From Tessaracoccus flavus (GTDB taxonomy: Bacteria > Actinomycetota > Actinomycetes > Propionibacteriales > Propionibacteriaceae), in assembly GCF_001997295.1 (NCBI RefSeq), contig NZ_CP019605.1, forward strand, positions 2,728,001 to 2,792,000: a stretch of DNA of 64,000 nt. Direction: 5' to 3'. Position numbers and translations under genes: made by a program. Below the pieces are notes generated by a model. That model did not search any database. It had not been told where the DNA came from and saw only the letters and a program-made list of their open reading frames with translations. This document shows positions 53,465-61,272 of this stretch, piece by piece. Position 1 is the stretch's first letter. Each line of letters begins with the position of its first letter.

Positions 53465-55210
53465 ATGCTCAAACGACTGGCGCGGCTCATCAACCGCTAC
53501 ATCCGCCCCTACTGGGGCCTGCTCTCCATCGTCATCGTGCTGCAGACAATCGCCACGATCATGAGCCTGTACCTCCCCACCCTCAACGCCCGCATCATCG
53601 ACGAGGGCGTCGTCGTCGGCGACACCGGCTTCATCTGGGGCACCGGCGGGATCATGCTGATCCTCTCGGCCGTCCAGGGCGCCGCCCAGATCGGTGCCGT
53701 GTGGGCCGGCGCGAACGCCGCCATGCAGTTCGGGCGCGACGTCCGCGGCGCCATCTTCGAGCGCACACTGTCGTTCTCCGCGCGCGAGATGAACAAGTTC
53801 GGCGCACCCAGCCTCATCACCCGCAACACCAACGACGTGCAGCAGGTGCAGATGCTCGTGCTGATGACCTGCATCATGCTGGTGTCAGCCCCCATCACGA
53901 TGGTGGGCGGCGTCGTCATGGCGCTGCGCGAGGACGCCGGGCTGAGCTGGATCATCCTGGCCGCCGTCGTCATCCTCGGCGCTGGCATCACCGTGCTGAT
54001 CCTCAACATGGGCCCACTGTTCGAGGTCATGCAGAAGCGCATCGACACGCTCAACCGCGTCCTGCGCGAGCAGATCACCGGCATCCGCGTGGTGCGCGCG
54101 TTCGTCCGCGAACCGCACGAGGCGAAGCGCTTCGAGAAGGCCAATGCCGAACTGGTCGACACCACCACGACGGTCGGCCGCCTCATGGCGTTCCTGTTCC
54201 CGTTCGTCGGTTTCATCATGAACATCTCCACCGTCGCGGTGATGTGGTTCGGCGGCTTCCGCATCGAATCCGGCGACATCCAGGTGGGCCAGCTCACCGC
54301 CTTCATCGCCTACCTCATGCAGATCCTCATCTCCGTGATGATGACGACGATGCTGCTGGTCATGGCGCCCCGCGCGGCCGTGTGCGCCGACCGGATCATG
54401 GAGGTGCTCGACACCGAGAGCTCCGTCGCCCCGCCGCGCGAGCCCGCCGTCACCCCTCCCGCCGGGGGGTCCGTGGTCTTCGATCGCGTGACCTTCTCCT
54501 ACCCCGGGGCCGAGGCTCCGGTGCTGCGGGACGTGTCGTTCGAGCTGACCCCCGGCACGACGACGGCCATCATCGGCTCGACGGGCGCCGGGAAGTCGAC
54601 GCTCGTGAGCCTCGTGCCCCGCCTGTTCGACACCACGAGCGGCCAGGTCTTCGTCGACGGCGTCGACGTGCGCCACTACAACCCTGACGACCTGTGGGCC
54701 CGGGTCGGCCTCGTGCCCCAGAAGCCCTACCTCTTCTCCGGCACCATCGCCAGCAACCTTCGCTACGGCAAGCCGGACGCCACCGACGACGAGCTGTGGG
54801 AGGCACTGCGCATCGCCCAGGCCGACGACTTCGTCCGCGACAAGGACGGCCAGCTCGAGGCGTCGGTCTCGCAGGGCGGCACGAACGTCTCGGGCGGGCA
54901 ACGACAGCGCCTCGCGATCGCGCGGGCGCTGGTGAAGAAGCCGAGCATCTACGTCTTCGACGACTCCTTCTCGGCCCTCGACGTCACCACCGACGCCCGC
55001 CTGCGGGCAGCGCTGAAGCAGGTGACGGCCGACGCGGCGGTGCTCGTCGTGGCCCAGCGCGTGTCGACCATCACCGGCGCCGACCTCATCCTCGTCATCG
55101 ACGACGGCGAGATCATCGGGCGCGGCACGCACGACGAGCTGCTGCGCACCAACCCGACCTACCAGGAGATCGTCGAATCCCAGCTGAGCGCAGAGGAGAC
55201 GGCGGCATGA
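53465..55210 (+). CDS. ABC exporter half-transporter, subunit 1 (degenerate site)
   Basis: 581 residues: six transmembrane helices (about 15-310) and a nucleotide-binding domain with Walker A GSTGAGKST (about 370-378) and signature VSGGQRQ. Walker B ends FDDSFSALD with D500 where the catalytic Glu normally is, so this site probably does not hydrolyse ATP well. That marks the non-canonical half of a heterodimer of the BmrCD or TM287/288 type. It begins 1 bp after tetR and overlaps subunit 2 (ATGA). Confidence 0.92.
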   Translation: MLKRLARLINRYIRPYWGLLSIVIVLQTIATIMSLYLPTLNARIIDEGVVVGDTGFIWGTGGIMLILSAVQGAAQIGAVWAGANAAMQFGRDVRGAIFERTLSFSAREMNKFGAPSLITRNTNDVQQVQMLVLMTCIMLVSAPITMVGGVVMALREDAGLSWIILAAVVILGAGITVLILNMGPLFEVMQKRIDTLNRVLREQITGIRVVRAFVREPHEAKRFEKANAELVDTTTTVGRLMAFLFPFVGFIMNISTVAVMWFGGFRIESGDIQVGQLTAFIAYLMQILISVMMTTMLLVMAPRAAVCADRIMEVLDTESSVAPPREPAVTPPAGGSVVFDRVTFSYPGAEAPVLRDVSFELTPGTTTAIIGSTGAGKSTLVSLVPRLFDTTSGQVFVDGVDVRHYNPDDLWARVGLVPQKPYLFSGTIASNLRYGKPDATDDELWEALRIAQADDFVRDKDGQLEASVSQGGTNVSGGQRQRLAIARALVKKPSIYVFDDSFSALDVTTDARLRAALKQVTADAAVLVVAQRVSTITGADLILVIDDGEIIGRGTHDELLRTNPTYQEIVESQLSAEETAA

Positions 55211-57195
55211 GCGAGAAGACCACGCCAACCACGGACGCGACCGCACCGATCAAGGCCAACCCCCGCCCCGAGCACGGACCCGCCCGCATGGGGCGCGGCC
55301 CCGGCCACGGCATGGGCGGCACGGGCGAGAAGGCGGCCAACTTCAAGGTGTCGGTGCGCCGGCTGCTCGGGCACCTCCGCCCCCAGCGGGCGTCGATCGG
55401 CTTCGCGATCACCCTTGGTGTGCTGTCGGTGGCGCTCGCCGTCGTCGGCCCCAAGATCCTCGGCCGCGCGACCGACCTCCTGCTCGCCGGGTTCCTGGCC
55501 CGCCAGCTGCCGCCCGGCCTCACGCGGGAACAGGCCATCGCGGGTGCCGAGGCGGAGGGCAACGGCGACTTCGCCGACCTGCTGCGCCGTCTCGACTTCA
55601 CGCCCGGCCAGGGCATCGACTTCGACGCCATCGGATCGGTGTTGCTGCTGGTGCTCGTGCTCTACGTCGTGAGCTTCATCTTCAGCTACGTGCAGGGCTG
55701 GGTGCTCAACGGCGCCGTCCAGCGATCGATCTACCAGATGCGCCAGGAGGTCTCCGCGAAGCTTGACCGGCTGCCGCTGCGCTACTACGACAAGCAGCCC
55801 CGCGGGGAGGTGCTGAGCCGCGTCACCAACGACATCGACAACGTGTCGCAGACGCTGCAGCAGACGCTTTCGCAGCTGCTCAACTCGCTGCTCATGGTGA
55901 TCGGCGTGCTCATCATGATGTTCTACATCTCGCCGATGCTCGCCATCGTCGCGCTGGTGTCGGTCCCCATCGCGATGGTCGTCGTCGGCGTGATCGGCAA
56001 GCGGTCGCAGAAGCTGTTCGCGCAGAACTGGAAGTCGACCGGAGAACTCAACGCCCACATCGAGGAGGCCTTCACTGGTCACTCGCTGGTCAAGGTGTTC
56101 GGGCGTCAGCGCGAGGTCCAGGAGGAGTTCCGGCGCCGCAACCAGGAGCTCTACCAGGCGGGCTTCGGGGCGCAGTTCATCAGCGGCATCATCATGCCGG
56201 TGATGTTCTTCGTCGGGAACCTCAACTACGTCGTCATCGCCGTCCTCGGCGGGCTGCGCGTGGCCTCGGGTCAGATGAACATCGGCGACGTGCAGGCGTT
56301 CATCCAGTACTCCCGGCAGTTCACCCAGCCGCTGACGCAGGTGGCGTCGATGGCGAACCTGCTGCAGTCGGGCGTCGCGTCTGCCGAGCGCGTGTTCGAG
56401 CTGCTCGACGCCGACGAGATGACCGACGAGCCCGACGGCGAACTGACCGTCTCCCGCGGCGAGGTCATCTTCGACGACGTCAGCTTCTCGTACTCGCCTG
56501 ACAAGCCCCTCATCCATGGCCTCAGCCTGACGGCGGCCCCCGGCCAGGCGGTCGCCATCGTCGGCCCCACCGGCGCGGGCAAGACGACGCTGGTGAACCT
56601 CATCATGCGGTTCTACGACCTCGACTCCGGGCGGATCCTCATCGACGGCGTCGACATCTCGTCGGTCGCGCGCGGGGAACTGCGCGGCAACATCGGGATG
56701 GTGCTGCAGGACACGTGGCTGTTCGGCGGCACGATCCGCGACAACATCGCCTACGGCCGCCCGACGGCGAGCGAGGACGAGATCCTCGAGGCGGCCACCG
56801 CCACGTTCGTCGACCGCTTCGTCCACTCGCTGCCCGACGGCTACGACACGATCATCGACGAGGAGGGCTCCAACGTCTCGGCCGGCGAGAAGCAGCTCAT
56901 CACGATCGCGCGGGCCTTCCTCGCCGACCCGAGCCTGCTCATCCTCGACGAGGCCACGTCGTCGGTGGACACCCGCACCGAACTGCTGGTGCAGCACGCG
57001 ATGGCGGCGCTCCGGACCGGGCGCACGTCGTTCGTCATCGCGCACCGGCTCTCCACCATCCGAGACGCCGACCTCATCCTCGTCATGGAGGACGGCGCCA
57101 TCGTCGAGCAGGGCACCCACGAGGAGCTCATCGCGGCCGAGGGCGCGTACTACGACCTCTACCAGTCGCAGTTCGCGGCGGCGATCGAGGGCTGA
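55207..57195 (+). CDS. ABC exporter half-transporter, subunit 2 (catalytic)
   Basis: 662 residues from the ATG at 55207. A disordered Gly/Pro/Met/His-rich N-terminus (about 1-45) is followed by six helices with an extra insertion of about 45 residues after the first helix. The nucleotide-binding domain has Walker A GPTGAGKTT, a variant signature VSAGEKQ and Walker B LLILDEATSSVD with the catalytic E582. It supplies the catalytic Glu missing in subunit 1. The export substrate (drug or lipid) is unknown. Confidence 0.92.
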   Translation: MSEKTTPTTDATAPIKANPRPEHGPARMGRGPGHGMGGTGEKAANFKVSVRRLLGHLRPQRASIGFAITLGVLSVALAVVGPKILGRATDLLLAGFLARQLPPGLTREQAIAGAEAEGNGDFADLLRRLDFTPGQGIDFDAIGSVLLLVLVLYVVSFIFSYVQGWVLNGAVQRSIYQMRQEVSAKLDRLPLRYYDKQPRGEVLSRVTNDIDNVSQTLQQTLSQLLNSLLMVIGVLIMMFYISPMLAIVALVSVPIAMVVVGVIGKRSQKLFAQNWKSTGELNAHIEEAFTGHSLVKVFGRQREVQEEFRRRNQELYQAGFGAQFISGIIMPVMFFVGNLNYVVIAVLGGLRVASGQMNIGDVQAFIQYSRQFTQPLTQVASMANLLQSGVASAERVFELLDADEMTDEPDGELTVSRGEVIFDDVSFSYSPDKPLIHGLSLTAAPGQAVAIVGPTGAGKTTLVNLIMRFYDLDSGRILIDGVDISSVARGELRGNIGMVLQDTWLFGGTIRDNIAYGRPTASEDEILEAATATFVDRFVHSLPDGYDTIIDEEGSNVSAGEKQLITIARAFLADPSLLILDEATSSVDTRTELLVQHAMAALRTGRTSFVIAHRLSTIRDADLILVMEDGAIVEQGTHEELIAAEGAYYDLYQSQFAAAIEG

Positions 57196-57198
57196 GTG

Positions 57199-57242
57199 GC
57201 GTTGGGATGGGGGTGGAGTTGCGTTGGGCTGGGGGTGGACTT
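57199..57242. repeat. 22-bp direct repeat pair
   Basis: GCGTTGGGATGGGGGTGGAGTT at 57199-57220 is followed directly by a copy with two changes at 57221-57242, immediately before the 91-bp palindromic element. Confidence 0.75.
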
Positions 57243-57331
57243 GAGCAAATGAGATGGGTCGCGGAAACGTAACGCTGTTACCCCGGCGTGTCGCGGCGTT
57301 GACCCATCGCACTTGCTCAACTCACCCCTCC
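57241..57331. repeat. 91-bp palindromic element, copy A
   Basis: The first 20 bases and the reverse complement of bases 61-80 agree at 18 of 20 positions (TTGAGCAA...GGGTC ends). A second copy at 59484-59574 has the same length and about 11 differences. Neither copy codes for protein. It lies between the ABC exporter and the ROK gene, both on the plus strand. Confidence 0.85.
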
Positions 57332-57383
57332 CGCCCCACGCTCGAAGTACACCGCGCAATCCACGGGGACTAGAGTTCCAACC

Positions 57384-58592
57384 ATGGCCAATACAGAGGT
57401 GGAAGTCGGGGTCGCCCGGCAGGGCAGCCTGCGCGCGAACAACCTGTCGCTCGCGGCACGCTTCATTTACCGCTCGGCCACGCCCGTCGCGCGGGTTGAC
57501 GTCGCCAACGCCACCGGCATGACCCGATCGACGGCGTCGCGCCTGGTCGACGACCTCGTCTCGGGCGGGATTGTCAGCGAGTCGGCGCCGACGCTCACCA
57601 ACCGTCGCGGACGTCCCGCCGTCCCGCTGCGCCCCGCCGCCGGGACGCTGGTCGCGCTCGGGCTTGAGATCAACGTCACCCACATGGCCGCGCGCCTCGT
57701 TGATCTGACCGGCGACGTCATCGATGCCGCTGACGAGATGGGCGACTTCATCGGTGCCGATCCGGCGGAACTGTCCGCGCGGCTCGCCCGCATGGGGCGC
57801 CAGGTGCTCGACGCCCGCCCCGAAGGAACTCGGCTGGCGGCCATTCGGGTCGCGCTGCCCGGACTCGTGGACTCGACGACCAACGTGCTGCTCCGGGCCC
57901 CCAACCTCTCCTGGCACAACATCGCGGCGGGGGAACTACTCCGCGAGGCGGGCCTGACGGAGGTGGGCGAGGTCGACTTCGGCGTGGCCAACGAGGCCGA
58001 CTGCGCCGCCTTCTACGTCGGCCACGACGCGCCCGGCCGGCCGTCGGCCTTCAACGACTTCCTCTACCTCTCCGGCGAGACCGGCATCGGCTCGGCACTA
58101 CTGCGCAGCGGCCGTGTGGCGCTCGGCACCCGCGGCTGGGCGGGCGAGATCGGCCACGTCTGCATCTCCCCCGACGGCCCGCTCTGCCGTTGTGGTGCGC
58201 GCGGCTGCCTCGAGCGCTACGCCGGGACCGGCGCCCTCATCGAGCGCGCCGGCGTCGACGACATCAGCGACTTCCAGGCCCTTGTCGCTGCCGGGGACCA
58301 CGACGCGCTCATCTCGCTCGACGAGGCCGGGCGGGCGCTCGGGATTGCCCTGTCCAACGCTCTCAACCTGCTCGACGAGACGACCATCGTGCTGGGCGGC
58401 GACCTCGCGCTCTTCATCGACCACTACCGCCCGCTCATCGAGCGCGAACTGGAGACGCGTCACCTGGCCCGCGCCTTCGTCGACGTGCAGCTGTCGGCCG
58501 CCACGCCGGACCACGCCGCCCCGGCCCTCGGGGCGGCCTACAGCGGACTCGACCGCGTGCTCGCCGAGCCCTCTCGCTGGTGCGACGCTTGA
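57384..58592 (+). CDS. ROK-family regulator
   Basis: 402 residues: an N-terminal winged helix (about 20-85; VANATGMTRSTASRLVDDLVSGGIV) and a ROK sugar-kinase-like domain with the zinc site C-x-C-G-x-x-G-C-x-E (CRCGARGCLERY). The kinase-type LSGETGIGSALL segment replaces the usual GTGIG, so it may bind sugar without phosphorylating it; NagC/XylR-type repressors are like this. A TAGAGT hexamer at 57371-57376 would give a transcript starting within 1-2 bases of the ATG, so a leaderless or near-leaderless mRNA is possible. The targets are unknown. Confidence 0.87.
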   Translation: MANTEVEVGVARQGSLRANNLSLAARFIYRSATPVARVDVANATGMTRSTASRLVDDLVSGGIVSESAPTLTNRRGRPAVPLRPAAGTLVALGLEINVTHMAARLVDLTGDVIDAADEMGDFIGADPAELSARLARMGRQVLDARPEGTRLAAIRVALPGLVDSTTNVLLRAPNLSWHNIAAGELLREAGLTEVGEVDFGVANEADCAAFYVGHDAPGRPSAFNDFLYLSGETGIGSALLRSGRVALGTRGWAGEIGHVCISPDGPLCRCGARGCLERYAGTGALIERAGVDDISDFQALVAAGDHDALISLDEAGRALGIALSNALNLLDETTIVLGGDLALFIDHYRPLIERELETRHLARAFVDVQLSAATPDHAAPALGAAYSGLDRVLAEPSRWCDA

Positions 58593-58617
58593 TTAGTTGA
58601 AACTTAAACCTTATGCT
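58589..58617 (+). promoter_or_regulatory. Promoter of the VOC gene, predicted leaderless, with operator-like spacer
   Basis: TTGATT at 58589-58594, 17-bp spacer, TATGCT at 58612-58617; the predicted start is 58624, the A of the ATG. The spacer holds AGTTGAAACTTAAAC (58595-58609), an imperfect palindrome (GTT-N-AA...TT-N-AAC) placed like an operator. The -35 overlaps the ROK stop codon. Confidence 0.6.
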
Positions 58618-58623
58618 GGGAGC

Positions 58624-59475
58624 ATGACTCTCGCATCCAGCACGCACATGGGCCGCCTCGAGCTGCGCGTCCGCGACCTCGGGAAACAGCTCACCTTCTA
58701 CACCGAGGGCGTCGGGCTCACCCCGCTGGCCGACGACGCGGGCGCGGTGACGCTGGGCCTCGGGAGCACCCCGGTGGTGCGGCTGACTGAGGCGCCGGAC
58801 CTGCGTCCGGCACGGCGCAACGAGGCGGGGCTGTTCCACACCGCCGTCGTGTTTGACCAGTTGCCTGCGCTGGCGTCGTCGCTGGTCAGCATGTACCAGA
58901 GGTACCCCGAGACCTACGCCGGGACGGGCGACCACCTGGTCTCGCAGGCGTTCTACTTCACCGATCCCGAAGGCAACGGCGTGGAGCTCTACCACGACCG
59001 CCCGCGCGAGGAGTGGATCTGGCGGGGCGGCCAGGTGCAGATGGCCACTCTGTACATCGACCCGAACGAGTTCGTCGCCACGCATCTCGGTGAGGCCGAC
59101 CCCGTCGACCTGTCCACCGCCAGCGGAACCCTCGGCCACGTCCACCTTCAGGTGGGCGACGTCCCGACGGCGAAGAGCTTCTACGTCGACGCGTTGGGCT
59201 TCGAGCAGACCTTCGAGCTCGCCGGCTCCGCGCTGTTCGTCGCCGCCGGCGGCTACCACCACCACATGGCGATGAACGTCTGGAACTCTCAGGGCGCCGG
59301 GCCGCGCCAGAACACGCTCGGCATGGGCGTCGTCGACATCGTCGTCCCGACTGCCGAGGAAATCGCCAAGGCCGACGAGCGCCTTCGCTTCGCCGGCCAC
59401 ACCCCCACCTTCGATGGCCGGACCCTCACCGTTCTCGACCCCTGGCGAAACGAGCTCCGGCTGAGCGTGGGCTAG
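58624..59475 (+). CDS. VOC-superfamily (glyoxalase/extradiol dioxygenase-type) protein
   Basis: 283 residues with two VOC modules (about 8-125 and 165-283). Metal-type residues are seen as HMGRLELRV, GVELYHDRP, GHVHLQVGD and a final strand ending NELRLSVG. It resembles CatE-like catechol 2,3-dioxygenase homologues, which often answer to quinone or thiol stress. The exact reaction is not assignable. The ATG at 58624 has no ribosome site but fits a leaderless promoter. Confidence 0.85.
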   Translation: MTLASSTHMGRLELRVRDLGKQLTFYTEGVGLTPLADDAGAVTLGLGSTPVVRLTEAPDLRPARRNEAGLFHTAVVFDQLPALASSLVSMYQRYPETYAGTGDHLVSQAFYFTDPEGNGVELYHDRPREEWIWRGGQVQMATLYIDPNEFVATHLGEADPVDLSTASGTLGHVHLQVGDVPTAKSFYVDALGFEQTFELAGSALFVAAGGYHHHMAMNVWNSQGAGPRQNTLGMGVVDIVVPTAEEIAKADERLRFAGHTPTFDGRTLTVLDPWRNELRLSVG

Positions 59476-59483
59476 GGAGAAAG

Positions 59484-59574
59484 TTGAGCAAATGAGACGG
59501 GTGAACGAATCGTAACGGCGTCACACCGGCGTGTCGCGGCGTTGACCCATCTCACTTGCTCAACTCACCCCTCC
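59484..59574. repeat. 91-bp palindromic element, copy B
   Basis: It matches copy A (57241-57331) along its whole length with about 11 substitutions and no gap; the right 40 bases differ at only one position. The terminal inverted repeat agrees at 17 of 20 positions. It follows the VOC gene by 8 bp. Confidence 0.85.
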
Positions 59575-59653
59575 CCACCCCGGACCCGCGGAAACACCAA
59601 CGGCCACCGGCGGTGGCTGACAAAATGGGGGGTCAACCGTCGATTGGAGCCCC

Positions 59654-60838
59654 ATGACTGACTTCTGGACCCAAGACCCACGCGACGCGCTGCGCGTCGG
59701 CCCCGACTTCGACCTCGCCTCCTTCGACCGGCGGGGCACCCCGGGTTGGAGCGGAGACAAGGCCGCGGCGAAGGAGGCCATGGCCGGCCGCGCCGACCTG
59801 CTCAACGAACTGCAGGAGCGCCTCTACGCCCACGGCCGGGCGGGCGGGGACAAGCGGATCCTTATCGTCGTGCAGGGCCTCGACACCGCCGGGAAGGGTG
59901 GGATCGCCCGCCACGTGATGGGGCTCGTCGATCCCCAGGGCGTCGAGATGCACAGCTTCGGCGTCCCCACCGAGGAGGAGCGCGAGCACCACTACCTGTG
60001 GCGCATCGAGAAGGCCCTTCCGTCCGTCGGCAAGATCGGCCTGTTCGACCGTTCCCACTACGAGGACGTGCTCGTGGTGCGGGTGGACGAGTTGGTCGAG
60101 CGCGACGTCTGGGAGAAGCGCTACGACGAGATCAACGAATGGGAGAAGAACCTCGTCGACGAGGGCTACACGATCCTGAAGTTCGCCATGATGGTCTCCA
60201 AGGACGAACAGTCCCTACGGCTCATGGAACGAATCGACCGCCCTGACAAGCGGTGGAAGTACTCCACCGGTGATCTTGACACCCGCTCGAAGTGGGACGC
60301 CTTCCAGGCCGCCTACGCCGACGTGTTCCGGCTCACGTCGACCGATCATGCCCCCTGGTACGTCCTGCCCTCGGACCGCAAGTGGTACTCGCGGCTGGCT
60401 GTCACGGAGATCCTCACCCGCACACTGGTCGACTTCGACCTGCACTGGCCGAAGCCGCGCTGGCAGCCGGAGACCCAGCGGCGTCGGCTCGCCAGGGCCA
60501 TGTCGCCCGAGGCGCTCGCCGAATCGTTGGCCGACACGGAGGCCATCGTCACCGAGGCCAACGACACCAGCCTCGCGGTGCGACGCGCCGCGGCGCTGCT
60601 CCGCCACGAGGAACAGGATCAAAGCGTCATCGACGCCGCCCTGGCGGAGATCGAGGCGAAGCGCCAGGAGTTGGCCGCCGACCTGGCAGCAACCCTCGAG
60701 CACAAGCGAGGCCTCCTGACTGAGGTGGCCCCGGAGCTTGTGCCCGACGTCGCCGGCGAGGACGAGCAGCCGAAGAAGAAGAGTAAGAAAAAGAAGTCCA
60801 AGAAAAAGGACAAGAAGAAAAAGAAGAAGAAGAAGTAG
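59654..60838 (+). CDS. Polyphosphate kinase 2 family protein with polylysine tail
   Basis: 394 residues. The PPK2 core (about 40-275) has Walker A in VVQGLDTAGKGG, the lid-module arginines, and the FDRSHYEDVLVVRV Walker B segment. It transfers phosphate between polyphosphate and nucleotides (ADP/ATP or GDP/GTP, or AMP). After a helical region (about 290-360) the protein ends in a tail whose last 21 residues are 18 Lys, 2 Ser and 1 Asp, preceded by an acidic stretch. The tail is coded almost only by AAG and AAA, unlike the rest of the gene. It could bind polyphosphate or be a polyphosphorylation target. It stands alone, converging on the blaI-like gene (1 bp apart). Confidence 0.9.
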   Translation: MTDFWTQDPRDALRVGPDFDLASFDRRGTPGWSGDKAAAKEAMAGRADLLNELQERLYAHGRAGGDKRILIVVQGLDTAGKGGIARHVMGLVDPQGVEMHSFGVPTEEEREHHYLWRIEKALPSVGKIGLFDRSHYEDVLVVRVDELVERDVWEKRYDEINEWEKNLVDEGYTILKFAMMVSKDEQSLRLMERIDRPDKRWKYSTGDLDTRSKWDAFQAAYADVFRLTSTDHAPWYVLPSDRKWYSRLAVTEILTRTLVDFDLHWPKPRWQPETQRRRLARAMSPEALAESLADTEAIVTEANDTSLAVRRAAALLRHEEQDQSVIDAALAEIEAKRQELAADLAATLEHKRGLLTEVAPELVPDVAGEDEQPKKKSKKKKSKKKDKKKKKKKK

Positions 60839-60839
60839 T

Positions 60840-61193
60840 TCAGCCGTCGGACGGGCCGCACATCGCGGCCCGTTCTTCGTTCTGCAGCCTCGACGACAGC
60901 CGCCGCAGAGCCTCGACTCGCACCTCCGGCGCGAGGCCGTCGAGAATCATCGACATCTCGCGGGTCACCACCTCGGCCTGCGAATGCCGCGGCACGTACT
61001 GCCACGCCCTGGCCACAAGCTCACGCTTGACGAGGTTCTTCTTCGCGAGCCGGTCGAGGACCGTCATCACCGTCGTGTACGCGAGTTCGCGCTCCTCGGA
61101 GAGCATCTGGTGCACCTCTGCCACCGTCTTCGGGGACGCGGAAGCCCACAGCAGTTCCATGACCCGCTGTTCCAGCTCTCCTCGTGACGGCAT
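60840..61193 (-). CDS. BlaI/MecI/CopY-family repressor
   Basis: 117 residues from the Met before PSRGELEQRVMELLW, the usual family start; a GTG at 61253 would add 20 residues and leave only 19 bp to cydA. A winged helix (about 5-75; SPKTVAEVHQMLSEERELAYTTVMTVLDRLAKKNLV) and a helical dimer domain are present. There is no BlaR-type sensor protease next to it. It is divergent from cydAB and is the obvious candidate to control that operon, perhaps in answer to respiratory or cell-wall stress. Confidence 0.85.
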   Translation of the reverse strand: MPSRGELEQRVMELLWASASPKTVAEVHQMLSEERELAYTTVMTVLDRLAKKNLVKRELVARAWQYVPRHSQAEVVTREMSMILDGLAPEVRVEALRRLSSRLQNEERAAMCGPSDG

Positions 61194-61239
61194 GCGCCCC
61201 AGCATAGAGGCCGCAGCGTCGCCTCGGTCCACTTGATTA

Positions 61240-61249
61240 CGGAATTCCG
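61240..61249. promoter_or_regulatory. Perfect 10-bp palindrome between blaI-like gene and cydA
   Basis: CGGAATTCCG in the shared gap. It could be an operator arm for the divergent genes; no family match is claimed. Confidence 0.35.
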
Positions 61250-61256
61250 ACACCGG

Positions 61257-61272
61257 GTAGTAGCGTTGCTAC
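61257..61272. promoter_or_regulatory. Candidate BlaI-type operator abutting the cydA start
   Basis: GTAGTAGCGTTGCTAC has GTAG...CTAC ends, similar to the TAGTA/TACTA-type dyads bound by BlaI/MecI repressors. It ends one base before the cydA ATG; no ribosome site is seen there. Confidence 0.45.

Noticed and set aside
55159..57312. 717-residue open frame on the minus strand
   Set aside because: Antisense to the ABC exporter subunit 2, very His/Asp/Val rich, no domain; the plus-strand frame has full ABC motifs.
60770..60838. AAG/AAA tract as an assembly error
   Set aside because: The frame stays open and ends in a stop directly after the tract, with mixed Ser and Asp codons, so it reads as a real tail; variable length in reads would reopen the question.
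61251..61253. GTG as the start of the BlaI-type repressor
   Set aside because: It would add 20 residues not typical of the family and leave only 19 bp between divergent genes; no ribosome site is seen.
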